From Atherix ibis (Eukaryota; Arthropoda; Insecta; Diptera; Athericidae): a DNA stretch of 64,000 bases. The DNA is taken from NCBI GenBank assembly GCA_958298945.1, contig OY282610.1:34541667-34605666 (forward strand), read 5' to 3'. Of this stretch, positions 33,152-43,750 are shown piece after piece (position 1 is the first letter of the stretch; the number at the start of each line of letters is the position of its first letter). A model generated the notes under the pieces. That model saw only the letters and a list, made by a program, of their open reading frames with translations. It made no database searches and had not been told where the DNA came from. The translations under genes were made by a program, and so were the position numbers.

Positions 33152-34330
33152 TTGGAACGCGTCGTATTTCAATACAATCCCGACCGACTATAGTCAACAT
33201 GAATCTGTTATCATTGGCCCTATGAACAAAGTGTGTCCACATTGTCATGCACTGAAATACGCAGGCGAAACACCAGGAATGTGCTGTTCGAATGGAAAAA
33301 TTGTGTTGCCAACATTAAATGAACCACCAGAACCATTGTTGTCTTTGATGGCAGGTGACACACCCGATTCCAAGCACTTCTTGAACAATATTTGCAAATA
33401 TAATTCGTGCTTTCAAATGACATCCTTCGATGCAACAAAAATCGAACGAGCAAATTTCATGCCAACATTTAAAGTTCAAGATCAAATATATCATCGAGCT
33501 GGATCATTATTACCGCTTCCACATAAGGAACACAAATTTTTGCAGATTTATTTTATGGGAGGAGCGGATGATGTCGCACAAGTTCAACAACGGGAAAGAT
33601 TCAATCCAGGCGCCAGACATCAAGTAATCGCCGCACTGCAAAATTTGTTTCATGAGCGCAATGAATTGGTTCGATTGTTCATGGGCGCCATAGATAGAAT
33701 GCCATCGGACGACTATTCTTATTGTTGGAGATCAATTCGAAAGGCGTGACATAATCATCCAACGCCGCAATGCAGAGGTACAAAGAGTCGCGGAAACACA
33801 TCGCTCATACGATGCACTGTAATATCCGATAATCTTCTGGCAAGGTGAAGATGGATATCACTTCGAAATCAAACAAGTCAATCCACTTATCGGTGAGTGA
33901 AATAATTGGAAACACACTGAACAATTATTATTTTTTTAATTTTTATTTGATTGCAAATAATGAAAATATTATTATTGGTTAGGAGCTAATACGAACAAAA
34001 AAGTCAGTGCAATGGATTACTACGCATACAGACTAATGATTCGTCAAGACACCGACAATCACATTCTGAAATGTCGACAGTTGTTCCATCAGTACATTGT
34101 GGACATGTATGCGAAAATAGAAACTGAACGATTGTTGTACATACGGGTGAATCAAGTCAAGTTGAGAGCTGAAGATTACATTCATCTTCGCGATGCTATT
34201 CAAAACGACGCAAATGTTGAAGATTTGGGCACAAAGGTTATTCTACCAGCTACATTCACAGGCAGTCCACGGTACATGCAAGAATACGCACAAGACGCGA
34301 TGACTTATGTACGTGCTTATGGAAGACCAG
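33152..34330 (+). pseudogene. Helitron N-terminal domain and start of Rep, copy B
   Basis: Compared with copy C a two-base loss near 33185 shifts the first codons. From 33222 it reads MNKVCPHCHALKYAGETPGM then CCSNGKIVLP, the cysteine-rich N-terminal motif of animal Helitrons, and IYFMGGADDVAQVQQRERF. A frameshift at about 33740 and a stop in HRSYDAL-stop-YPIIFW break it, both shared with copy C. A GT-AG intron (33893-33982) leads to GANTNKKVSAMDYYAYRLMI and on to MTYVRAYGRP at the insertion. Confidence 0.8.
33893..33982 (+). other. Conserved Helitron intron, copy B
   Basis: Donor GTGAGT after ATCG, acceptor TTGGTTAG. Phase 1, 90 bases. The same position is used in copy C (43661-43750) and in the diverged Helitron at 51612-51710. 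Confidence 0.75.
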
Positions 34331-34683
34331 GGGTCGAATTGTCTGATCCGTGAACGTATACGTTTGATCGTAATTTGAGTATTCGGAATTGCGGGATACG
34401 TGAACGTATACGATTGATCGTAATTCGTGATTGTGTACTACGCGAACGAGGAGTTGAACGTATGAAAATTACGAACTGTCATTCGATCAAGCTGAAGCGT
34501 TCGTAAAAGTGGAAAACTTCGCAAGGTTGGGTGATTGGATGAAAAGAAATTCATTTAAAAATGTAAGTACTTAAATAATAATTGACGGCTATGTATTTAT
34601 TAAATATAAAATGATATTTAAGCATAACAATCACTTTTAGGTCGACCAACATAAATAAAATAAATGCAGTCCAAAAAAATTTA

Positions 34684-35481
34684 ATGGCTGAATTTATGAG
34701 AGAACACCCAGACTTGGCTAAAAATTTATTACCTAATTGCGTGCAAGGAAAGGCAACGCTAATAAATTTGTGGGAAAAATTATCGGGCATTTTAAATTCC
34801 CATGGTCCACCGACAAAAAATTTTAAAATGTGGCGCAAGGTATTATTTTTATTAGCAATGGACCATTGCTAACCAATGGAGTAACATTGAAATATAATAT
34901 TTTAATTATAGGTATATGCTGATCAGAAATACCAAATAAAAAAAAAACTCACTTTTAATAAAAAATCCAAAAATAAAACTGGCGGTGGACCATTCGAAGA
35001 ACAAATGCTGACACATGCAGAAGAAGAAATTGTGGCAGCAAGTGGGATGGAAGCGGCTGTTGAAGGAATGAACGTAAAAACATTTGGATGTTCAACAGCT
35101 ATGTTTAGAAGTTCAACTCCAGTTGAATTCCAGCCCGAAATTGGTAGTGAAATAAACTATGATAGTTCCAGCTCGAGCAATGATGAAGTGCCGAGCAACC
35201 AGGGAGTAATATTAAGAAATAGTAAAGAAAAGAGTACGACAAGGAAGAGAAAAGCTATTCCTGTCAATGAAAAACTTGTTTTAATGGAACAATTTGTAAA
35301 GGAAGGCAAAGATTTCCAGATATCAATAGTTGAAAAATTAGACAGGCTAGTTGCAATTAAAGAGCTAACTTTAGCGATGAAAAAAGATAAGTTTAAAGTA
35401 GATATGAGAAACGCTGAAATTGATTGCAAAATTAAAGAAATTGAACTGAAAATTAAGAAAGCACAGCTTGAAAAAATGTGA
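34684..35481 (+). CDS. Harbinger Myb/Zeste-like DNA-binding protein
   Basis: Exon 1 from ATG 34684 (MAEFMREHPDLAKNLL, NLWEKLSGILNSHGPPTK, NFKMWRK) and exon 2 from 34912 (VYADQKYQIKKKL) are joined by a 72-base GT-AG intron (34840-34911), phase 0. The result is a Zeste-type Myb domain (FM..HP.LA...W..L...LN..GPP.K....W...W.D.K). Then come a serine/acidic middle and a C-terminal basic coiled coil (VEKLDRLVAIKELTLAMKKD onward). In PIF/Harbinger elements this second protein carries the nuclease to DNA. An upstream exon ending GTAAGT at 34563 is possible. No stop or frameshift; about 240 residues. Confidence 0.7.
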
Positions 35482-35772
35482 ATAGTAAAATAAGTTTTAT
35501 AATGTGATTTTTTATAATGTACATATCCAATGAATAATAGTTTTAAGTTTTTGCATATGTACACTGAAGTACTTTTATTTATTTTTAAATGAATATTTTA
35601 CAAATTATCTGTGATTTTTTATGATGTATATACCAAATGAAATGAATGTACAAAATGATAGTTTTAAGGTTTTGTTTTATGTATCATGAAATAATAATTA
35701 AACAAATTTAATTGATGTTTATATTTAAAAGTGTCTGTTTTAGTTGGTCTCTCGTTTTTTGGCCAATTTTAG

Positions 35773-35970
35773 TTAAGTTATTGCTGGTAACAACGTGAAT
35801 TTCTGAAAGTGCATTATCGTTTGAATCCTTTGATGGTTTTGGCAATGGTATTTTGTAATCAATGCAAATGTTGTGAAGAGCTGCGCAAACATTTCCGGTG
35901 TATTAGTATTATTTTCTTCACAATCACTTTCTTCTGAAGAACTCAAAAACAATAACACTCCGGAATTCAT
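35773..35970 (-). pseudogene. Possible remnant of Harbinger nuclease N-terminus
   Basis: The minus-strand frame starts MNSGVLLFLSSSEESDCEEN and soon loses similarity. A leader of hydrophobic then Ser/Glu residues is common at the start of HARBI1-like nucleases, and convergent orientation to the Myb gene is the usual arrangement. No catalytic residue is present. Weak evidence. Confidence 0.35.
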
Positions 35971-36223
35971 ATTTTCGTTAAAATTAAAATCAAATTGTGA
36001 TACTCAAAAAAATATGTTGTTGTTTGGCTTTGAATTGAAATGTCAGTGAATAAAAATGACAAAACAAGCAGCTAACCAAACATCAATTCTAGTACATTTT
36101 GGTACTTCCCTTTAGAAAATTACGTTCCGTCAACGAACGTATCCCGTAATCCCAAAAAATACGTCTCACGTAATTCGTTACGATACGATACTGTATACGT
36201 TCACGGATCAGACAATTCGACCC

Positions 36224-38727
36224 CAGATCTTTTCATCACTTTCACGTGCAACCCGGCGTGGACAGAGATTACGAAAGAGCTACACACTTACCAAAAAACA
36301 ACAGATTGTCACGATTTAACAGTACGAGTGTTCAAACAAAAACTAAAATCTTTAATGAACTTCATTGTGAAACATAACGTTTTTGGAGAAACTCGCTGTT
36401 GGATGTTCAATCGAATGGCAAAAACGTGGCTTCCTTCATGCGCACATTTTGATTTGGTTAATGCACAAAAACACACCACAAGAAATTGATCAAGTGATTT
36501 CGGCGGAAATACCTGACCCTCAGGATCGAGAATTGCATGAAATTGTGACTACAACAATGGTGCATGGACCTTGCGGCACAGTCAATCCAAATTCTTTATG
36601 CATGACGAAGGAAGGGAAATGTACAGTGAAATATCTGCGTCAATTGATTCCGGAAACAATTACTGGCGTGGACGGATGCCCACTCTATCGGCGCCGATCA
36701 ACTGATAATGTTGGACGATCAATTACAATGCGAATCAACAATAATAACATTGACATCGATAACCGCTGGATTGTTCCATATTCGCCATTGCTCTCAAAAA
36801 CATTTAAGGCGCACATCAATGTTGAATACTGCAATTCGGTTAAATCGATCAAATACATTTGCAAGTATGTTAACAAAGGCTCCGACATGGCTGTTTTCGC
36901 AGTGGCAAATCAAAATGATGAAATCACAAAATATCAAATGGGTCGTTACATAAGTAGCAATGAAGCAGTGTGGCGAATTTTGGGATTCCCCATTCATGAA
37001 CGACATCCCACGGTTTTCCATTTGGCAATACATCTCGAGAATGGCCAACGCGTGTTTTTCACAGCTGAGAATGCTAGAGAACGAGCAGCATTACCACCGA
37101 ACACAACACTGACGTCATTCTTTGAATTGTGCAGAGAAGATTTATTTGCGAAAACACTGCTATATACGGAAGTGCCAAAGTATTTCACTTGGAATGCCAC
37201 ATTGCGAAAATTCCAAAGACGAAAACAAGGCACTGCTGTCGAAGGCTGGAATAATATGTATTCAACTGATGCGTTGGGCAGACTTTACACCGTTCATCCT
37301 AACAATCAAGACTGCTTTTTCCTGCGATTGCTGTTGATTAATGTGCGCGGACCCACATCGTTCGAACAACTGCGAACAATTAATGGGCAAGTGTGTGCAA
37401 CTTATCGAGAGGCGTGTCAACTTTTGCAATTATTGGAATCTAATACGCATTGGGACACAACAATCCAAGATGCAACTATTTCACGTCATCCCGCACACAT
37501 TCGTACATTATTTTCCATCATTTTGACAACTTGCTTTGCTTCCCGTCTAATCCGAAACAGCTTTGGGACAAATACAAAAATGACATGAGTGAAGATATAT
37601 TGCATCGAGTACGCACAACCAACAACGAAATGCAAATCGCATTTTCCCCAGAAATGTATAATCAGGCATTAATTTTGATTGAAGACATTTGTTTGACAAT
37701 TGTGAACAAACCACTCATTACATTGGGGATGTATGCACCAAATCGCGCAGCAAACGATTTATACGATCGAGATTTACATCGCGAAAGAGAATTTGATATC
37801 AACAATTTGCGAGCATTGCTTTTAATGCATCTTTATCAAACAAAGTTACTTATTTTCCTACCTACAGTACCGAAAATAAAAGGACTTTTTATAAAACAAG
37901 AACCTCAAAAAAATTTAAAAAAAAAATTTGAAAGAAAAAATTACTATTTTAATTTTTTAATTGGATGGCGGTAGGACAGCCCATTCGGCGCTCAAACTGC
38001 CGCTTAACTTGCATGTTCAACAAACACCAATATGCAACATAAAAAAAAATTCAGGAATGGCCAAGGTGTTGCAAACATGCAAAATTATCGTATGGGATGA
38101 ATGCACAATGGCGCACAAGAAAGCTTTAGAAGCTCTCGATCGTACGCTTCAAGATTTGCGTAGCAACACACGCCCATTCGGAGGTGCAGTCATTTTATTG
38201 GCAGGGGATTTCCGGCAAACGCTGCCAGTAATTCCACGGTCTACACCAGCCGATGAGATCAACACATGTTTAAAAATGTCTTATCTATGGCGAGATATGC
38301 AACAATTGCAATTGCGAACAAATATGCGTGTACAATTGCAAAATGATTTATCAGCAGTTCCATTCGCAAAAAAAATTGTTGGAAATGGGCGATGGCAAAA
38401 TCTTAATAGATGCAAGGAATTAATCGATTGCGTATTTCCACACCTGCAACGCAATTACATGAATCATCATAATTGCGTTGAGCGAACGAGCAATATTGGC
38501 TGCCAAAAACAATGATGTCAATGTCATTAATGAAACCATACTGAATAAAATCGCAGGAAATTCGACAAAATACAAATCGATTGATACCGTAACACAAGAT
38601 GAAGATGCCGTCACTTATCCAACAGAATTTTTGAATTCGCTTGAGGTGCCCGGATTGCCACCACATGAACTAACGCTCAAACTCGGTCATGTTATCATTT
38701 TGCTACGCAATATCCAACCACCAAGAC
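36224..38727 (+). pseudogene. Helitron Rep and helicase, copy B continued
   Basis: It resumes DLFITFTCNPAW; the frameshift before EWQKRGFLHAHILIW is shared with copy A. From 36383 one frame runs 401 codons through NRWIVPYSPLLSKTF, SIKYICKYVNKGSD (catalytic Tyr region) and GRYISSNEAVWRILGFPIHE to LLESNTHWDTTIQDA. A shift near 37540 gives NPKQLWDKYKNDMSEDILHR. The Walker A segment is replaced by unrelated AT-rich sequence (37830-37965). Then LDGGRTAHSALKLPLNL, IIVWDECTMAHK (Walker B), LLAGDFRQTLPVIPRSTPAD, a shift near 38370, and AVTYPTEFLNSLEVPGLPPH to PPRL. No helicase could work without Walker A. Confidence 0.8.
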
Positions 38728-39112
38728 TCATTCAGATAAAAGCCTTAAAGGAAATCAGTTCATATATAGTCTTGTCTGTATTTTAAATAAAGTTTTTTGA
38801 TAAATAAAATTATTTTATTATTTTATCTTAATATCTAAATAAGTTATTCGTTATTATTTTATTATTGTGTCTTAATAAATTATTCAATGTTTTTACTACA
38901 CAGCAGAATGATCAAAAATAAAAAGCATTTATTTGTCGGACAAATAAGACGTGGCGATAAGTTCTGCGAGCAATTAAGCAAACTGAAACGTGGAAAAATA
39001 TATATATAACATAAAAGAAAAAGAGCAAAAAACACAGTGATTTATTTTAACATAACTAAAAATAATCAAAAAAAAAGAAAATAATTAAACCTTCATTCCA
39101 AATAAAATCTCT
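38728..39112. other. Non-coding stretch
   Basis: AT-rich DNA between the Helitron breakpoint and the LINE ORF1. No feature recognised. Confidence 0.5.
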
Positions 39113-40430
39113 AATGGCAAACAAAGTAAAAAAAAAAACAATAATCCCAAAACTAAACAAGACGTGTTAGAAGAAAACAGCTGGTTAAAAACTGAGATCG
39201 ATAAACTCAAAAAAATAATTAAAATATTATCAAAATCAACATCAATAGACAATAAAAATGATAAGTACACAAACCGTTTTGAGTCACTAGAAATTGATAT
39301 GGACGATGAAGGTCAAGAAACAACAATAGAACAAGTAAGGGATAACTCAAATAATGAAAAAATAGTAGTGTACGATGAAATCGAAAATGATGAGTTTATA
39401 ACACAGATGAGAAAAAAAAACTTACACAGGCAAAAAATAAACAAAAAAACGCAACAATACGTGTATAGCAACAATTCAACCTCTCGTGACAAATCACAAA
39501 GCACAAAAACTGCAGTCCAACAACCCGAAAATAATATAGACGAAAACAGCACAAATGATACAATGAACCCACAAGAAGTTGAAAAGCCGAGTGAAAAAAT
39601 AAAAATATCAAAACGAGTAAAAATTCCACCGATTTACACAGAAGGACAAGAACCAAATGAATTAATCACCCTTTTAGCTGATAAATATAAAATAAATAAA
39701 ACAGATTTCTACATTAAAAGAATTAAGGCTGAAAAATATGGCATTTACGTAAACAACATAGAAAATTATAACACAGCTAAAAAAGCCTTCGACTTAGTAA
39801 ATACAAACCTACTTCACATTCACCCCCAATACAGAAAAAAATACAACACTAGTGCTAAAAGGACTACACGCAAATGAAACAGAAGAAAATATCATAGAGT
39901 CCTTAAAAGCGTTGAACATAGAAAGTGTAAAATTTATGAAAGTTATGAGACTAAATACAAAAAAATCAATAACTAAGAATAAAATATTGCCTATATACTT
40001 AGTGCAGGTTGCGCCAGGAAGTAACATAGCTGAAATACACAAAATAAAATATATTAACAACCAAGTTGGTAAATGGGAAAAACTTATAAAAAAAGATATA
40101 CTGCAATGCAAACGATGCCAAAGGCTAGGTTACGCAGCTCCAAACTGCAAAATGACCTACCAATGCGTGAAATGTAAAGAAGGACATAATCCGGGTGCAT
40201 GCGCAATACAATTCAACAATGAAAGCCAAAAATATATTTGCAACAACTACGGCCACCCGGCTTCATATAAAGGATGTCCAATATATGTAAAGTATAAAGC
40301 ACAAATAGAAGCAAAGAAAAAAATGACACAAGACAAATTGAAACAACGTACAGAAATGTTAAACAACTACACAAAACCAAATAAGTCATTTGCAAGTCTT
40401 TTCAGTGATAGAAATGCAAATATAACCGCC
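39113..40430 (+). pseudogene. Jockey-like LINE ORF1 (gag) with zinc knuckles
   Basis: An ATG at 39113 is one base out of frame (A10 run) with the main frame, which is open from about 39152 to 39877: a coiled-coil start (LKTEIDKLKKIIKILSK), acidic middle, then PPIYTEGQEPNELITLL and AEKYGIYVNNIENYNTAKKA. A second shift near 39840 continues as TLVLKGLHANETEENIIESL, IYLVQVAPGS and three cysteine knuckles starting CKRCQRLGYAAPNC, CVKCKEGHNPGAC and CNNYGHPASYKGC (last with C to Y). This is the Jockey-type gag plan. ORF2 does not follow; the sequence passes into piggyBac near 40430. Similar blocks occur at 61235-61642. Confidence 0.7.
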
Positions 40431-40435
40431 ACAGT

Positions 40436-41401
40436 AAAGCAATATGTTATATGCCAAAGAAATGCAAATATAACCAAAGAAACCTATCAAACGTGGCTAT
40501 AAAGTTTGGATGCTGTGTGACAGGAGTGCATACGTGTATATATGTAAATTATAAATATATACTGGCAAAAAACGAAACATTGTGGAAACAAATTTAGGAA
40601 GCCGAGTAGTTCAAGATTTATGCAGGTCCTTTGAACATAAAAATCATAAAGTTTATTTCGATAACTACTTCACGTCGTACAAACTGTTGTTAGATTTAAA
40701 GCAAAAAGGTATTTATGCTTGCGGTACAGTTCAAGCTAACCGAAAGTTTTTACCAGTGCTGAAGGATGATAAAGCTCTACAAAGGGGAGACTCCAAATTA
40801 ATGATTTTAAAATGGAAAGATAAAAGATCCGTTCATATTTTATCAAATTATCATGACGCAACTCATGTAACCGAGGTGCAGAGACGAAAACTGGATGGTT
40901 CCATTGAATTAGTACCGTGTCCACAAGCTATTGCAAAATATACAATGCATATGAACAACGTTGACAAATTTGATCAGCTAAAAATAATTCTATGAAGTTG
41001 ATAGAAATAGCAAAAAATGGTGGCACCGAATATTTTTTCATCTTTTGGATGTTTGTTGCGTAAATGCATTTATATTGGCTAAATTAGTTGGCTACAACCA
41101 GCCACTCAAACACTTTAAATTAGAACTAATATAAAATTTAATTAATAATTATAATAAAAATATAAATAAAGTTCCGAAGACAGTTATCGAGAAGAAAAAA
41201 AATAAGCCCTTCGTATCACCTAGTATACGTCAACAAGGAGCATCACACCAGCCAGTCAGGACAACCTTACGACGATGCGCATTTTGTAGCAAAAAAGGAC
41301 ACCAAAGAAGAACAGTTTCGGAGTGCTCTACGTGCTCAGTCCCATTATGTCTGAGCAAAACCAAATCTTGTTCAATAATTTTCATATGCAATAATGAATA
41401 A
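40436..41401 (+). pseudogene. piggyBac-type transposase C-terminal half
   Basis: KRGYKVWMLCDRSAYV (about 40490) then, after an in-frame stop, IYTGKKRN, NLGSRVVQDLCRSFEHKNHK, VYFDNYFTSYKLLLDLKQKG, IYACGTVQANRKFLP and MHMNNVDKFDQ. These are the last third of DDE_Tnp_1_7, including the FDN aspartate. A shift near 40990 continues YEVDRNSKKWWHRIFFHLLD and LAKLVGYNQPLKHFKLEL. The cysteine-rich tail RRCAFCSKKGHQRRTVSECS, CSVPLCLSKTKSC ends at about 41401, as in typical piggyBac transposases. Confidence 0.75.
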
Positions 41402-41579
41402 TGCAATAATAAATAACTCCATATTTTGGGCAGTGGTATACATTTTATACCACGTCCTGCAGCCTAAATTAAGGACTATTAAATTATATACAAAAAAATT
41501 TTCTTTTACTAAAATAATAAATACCATAAAAAAAAACATTAAATTCGTTTTTTTTAAGCCCTGCCCCTGAAAGAGTTAA
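40436..41579 (+). mobile_element. piggyBac-like element, C-terminal half and right end
   Basis: Transposase C-terminus followed by a right end CCTGCCCC/GAAAGAG reading up to TTAA at 41576-41579. The end sequence (inverse CTCTTTCAGGGGC) does not match the left end at 24019, so the two pieces probably come from different elements. The left part is missing; the join to LINE gag is at about 40430. Confidence 0.65.
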
Positions 41580-42230
41580 CAACTCGCGTTTATAAGCTTC
41601 AAATGATGTCGTTGTAGTGGTTTTACCTCTATTTATGGCGTCCAAAATCATTTCCTTATTTATGAAATTTTTCGGGCCATCCTTCTCGCTGAAATGTTTA
41701 TCATCTATTATATCCTGCAATATCCTACTTCGATTTTTTTCGAATTCACTATTGTCATACACGATGGGCTTTAAACGACCATGGTGCGTCTCTATAAATG
41801 AACATACATGTGCTATAACAGTTGGCATTATATTTCTTGCGTTTGGCATACATCTGTACTCAGCAAGTTCTTTTATAACCGTTTGATAATATTTCTCCAA
41901 ATATTTGAAACGATGCTTATAGCTGGTTAAGTGATCTATAATGGTTCTTGGATCACCACGTTTATCGCAAAGGAGACATTTATAAGTAGGCTCCATTTGA
42001 TCGAAATGAAGTAATTCAATTAGAAATTCAAGACCAATAATAGGACTTGCTTCGTAGTCGTCAAAAAATTTTTGAATCTCTGCTCTTTTTAGCATTTTAT
42101 CCGGCTGACAGGACGCGGTATCCATTTCTGCGTCAATAACGGGTTGCGAATATTTAGTTTGATTCTTTCGATCGGCTATGTGCGTTTGCAAGTTCCTTTC
42201 GCCCGGTAAATTTCTAACGCCGCACTTTTA
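41580..42230 (-). pseudogene. Antisense zinc-finger gene fragment, copy 2 (uninterrupted)
   Basis: This is the complete, unbroken version of the fragment at 28690-32461. The frame is open from 42230 to the piggyBac junction and continues into it (SFEAYKRELLTLSGAG). Motifs as in copy 1: NLQTHIADRKN, GLEFLIELLHFDQMEPTYKC, CDKRGDPRTIIDHLTSYKH, PNARNIMPTVIAHVCSFIET, ILQDIIDDKHFSEKDGPKNF. The N-terminal KCGVRN...H resembles half of another zinc finger. About 210 codons without a stop. Its right flank is the same spacer as in copy 1; its left flank is the piggyBac TTAA end instead of Helitron Rep. Confidence 0.65.
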
Positions 42231-42917
42231 TCGATTTAAACTTTCTCGCATAAGCAATAAACTGCAAAACTTGCTCAATAAAATCAAAACAATTCAAAGC
42301 AAACTTTGTGAATATTTTAAATATTCAGCCAAATTGCTGAAAAACTCTTTTGCTTATATTTGTAGCACAAATACTCCACGTCTGAATATCAAAATGGCGT
42401 GTGTCTATAAATCTGAATGGTAGTGCCACATTCTCTCTAAATATAACGGTAGTGCCAATAATAAATACAATTCCTTATTAGTTTTTATTTAATTTCTTAT
42501 TTTCATTATATTCGATTAGTTTTAATTTATTTAACAACACCAAATTAATAAATTATTTAATCTTTAAGAATTAATCCAATTGAAATATTTCCGAATAACT
42601 TCAAATATTCTCTTTTGTGCAATGCTGACTATTTAACAACTTTTAAAGATGTTTCTTTTGATTATTAATATCACGAACCGCAGATTAATCGAAGCTTAGA
42701 ACCAAAAACTTATTGAAAAAGGGAGAGAGAGACTCTTTGATTTTGTCTGGCATGAGAGAGATTCGCCGGCATTTTTTTTGTGAGCGGCGAGTGTTGATTA
42801 TAGAAGAGTGCCGTTGTCCAAAGAGTGAGAAATAATAAAGCGTTAGCATTTGATAATGTGAGGTTTAGTAGGTTGACCGCTATATAGTCTTTATATAGAC
42901 AACAACAAATTATAAAT
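42231..42917. repeat. Array spacer, copy 2
   Basis: Near-identical to 32462-33151 (single-base changes and one G/T at GTTGTGAGC). AT-rich, no gene. Confidence 0.85.
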
Positions 42918-43560
42918 TTGGAACGCGTCGCATTTCAATACAATCCCGACATCGACTATAGTCAACATGAATCTGTTATCATTGGCCCTATGAACAAAGT
43001 GTGTCCACATTGTCATGCACTGAAATACGCAGGCGAAACACCAGGAATGTGCTGTTCGAATGGAAAAATTGTGTTGCCAACATTAAATGAACCACCAGAA
43101 CCATTGTTGTCTTTGATGGCAGGTGACACACCCGATTCCAAGCACTTCTTGAACAATATTTGCAAATATAATTCGTGCTTTCAAATGACATCCTTCGATG
43201 CAACAAAAATCGAACGAGCAAATTTCATGCCAACATTTAAAGTTCAAGATCAAATATATCATCGAGCTGGATCATTATTACCGCTTCCACATAAGGAACA
43301 CAAATTTTTGCAGATTTATTTTATGGGAGGAGCGGATGATGTCGCACAAGTTCAACAACGGGAAAGATTCAATCCAGGCGCCAGACATCGAGTAATCGCC
43401 GCACTGCAAAATTTGTTTCATGAGCGCAATGAATTGGTTCGATTGTTCATGGGCGCCATAGATAGAATGCCATCGGACGACTATTCTTATTGTTGGAGAT
43501 CAATTCGAAAGGCGTGACATAATCATCCAACGCCGCAATGCAGAGGTACAAAGAGTCGCG
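42918..43560 (+). pseudogene. Helitron N-terminal exon, copy C
   Basis: Open from TTG 42918 (LERVAFQYNPDIDYSQHES, VIIGPMNKVCPHCHALKYAG, CCSNGKIVLPTLNEPPEPL) for 199 codons through FNPGARHRVIAALQNLFHE to 43517. The true frame shifts near 43505 to FERRDIIIQRRNAEVQRVAE and HRSYDAL with a TAA where the second Helitron has CAA. It continues to NPLIG at the intron donor (43660). Confidence 0.75.
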
Positions 43561-43660
43561 GAAACACATCGCTCATACGATGCACTGTAATATCCGATAA
43601 TCTTCTGGCAAGGTGAAGATGGATATCACTTCGAAATCAAACAAGTCAATCCACTTATCG

Positions 43661-43750
43661 GTGAGTGAAATAATTGGAAACACACTGAACAATTATTATT
43701 TTTTTAATTTTTATTTGATTGCAAATAATGAAAATATTATTATTGGTTAG
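43661..43750 (+). other. Conserved Helitron intron, copy C
   Basis: GTGAGT...TTGGTTAG, phase 1, identical in place and nearly so in sequence to 33893-33982. Confidence 0.75.

Larger units (their letters stand above)
34331..36223 (+). mobile_element. PIF/Harbinger-type element, 1893 bp
   Basis: Perfect 31-base terminal repeats begin GGGTCGAATTGTCTGATCCG (34331) with the inverse ending at 36223. CAG is duplicated on both sides (34328-34330, 36224-36226); copy C at 44090-44104 shows the empty site. A three-base duplication, a Myb/Zeste-like protein gene and a remnant on the opposite strand together point to PIF/Harbinger. The nuclease gene is almost wholly deleted, so it is non-autonomous. Confidence 0.8.
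33152..38727 (+). mobile_element. Helitron copy B (N-terminus to helicase, interrupted)
   Basis: It holds N-terminal domain, intron, Rep and a damaged Pif1-like helicase, split by the 1893-bp Harbinger-type element at 34331. Removing that insert rejoins AYGRP to DLFITF as in copy C. Unlike A and C it continues past LLE into helicase sequence. The end near 38727 (after PPRL) is a breakpoint; no CTAG terminus or hairpin is present. Confidence 0.75.

Noticed and set aside
39313..39656. Cysteine/phenylalanine-rich minus-strand proteins
   Set aside because: They are shadows of the lysine/asparagine-rich LINE ORF1 on the plus strand.
24019..41579. One piggyBac element split in two by the Helitron array
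   Set aside because: The left end (CCCTTAACGG) and the right end (inverse CTCTTTCAGG) do not match, so two different elements are more likely.
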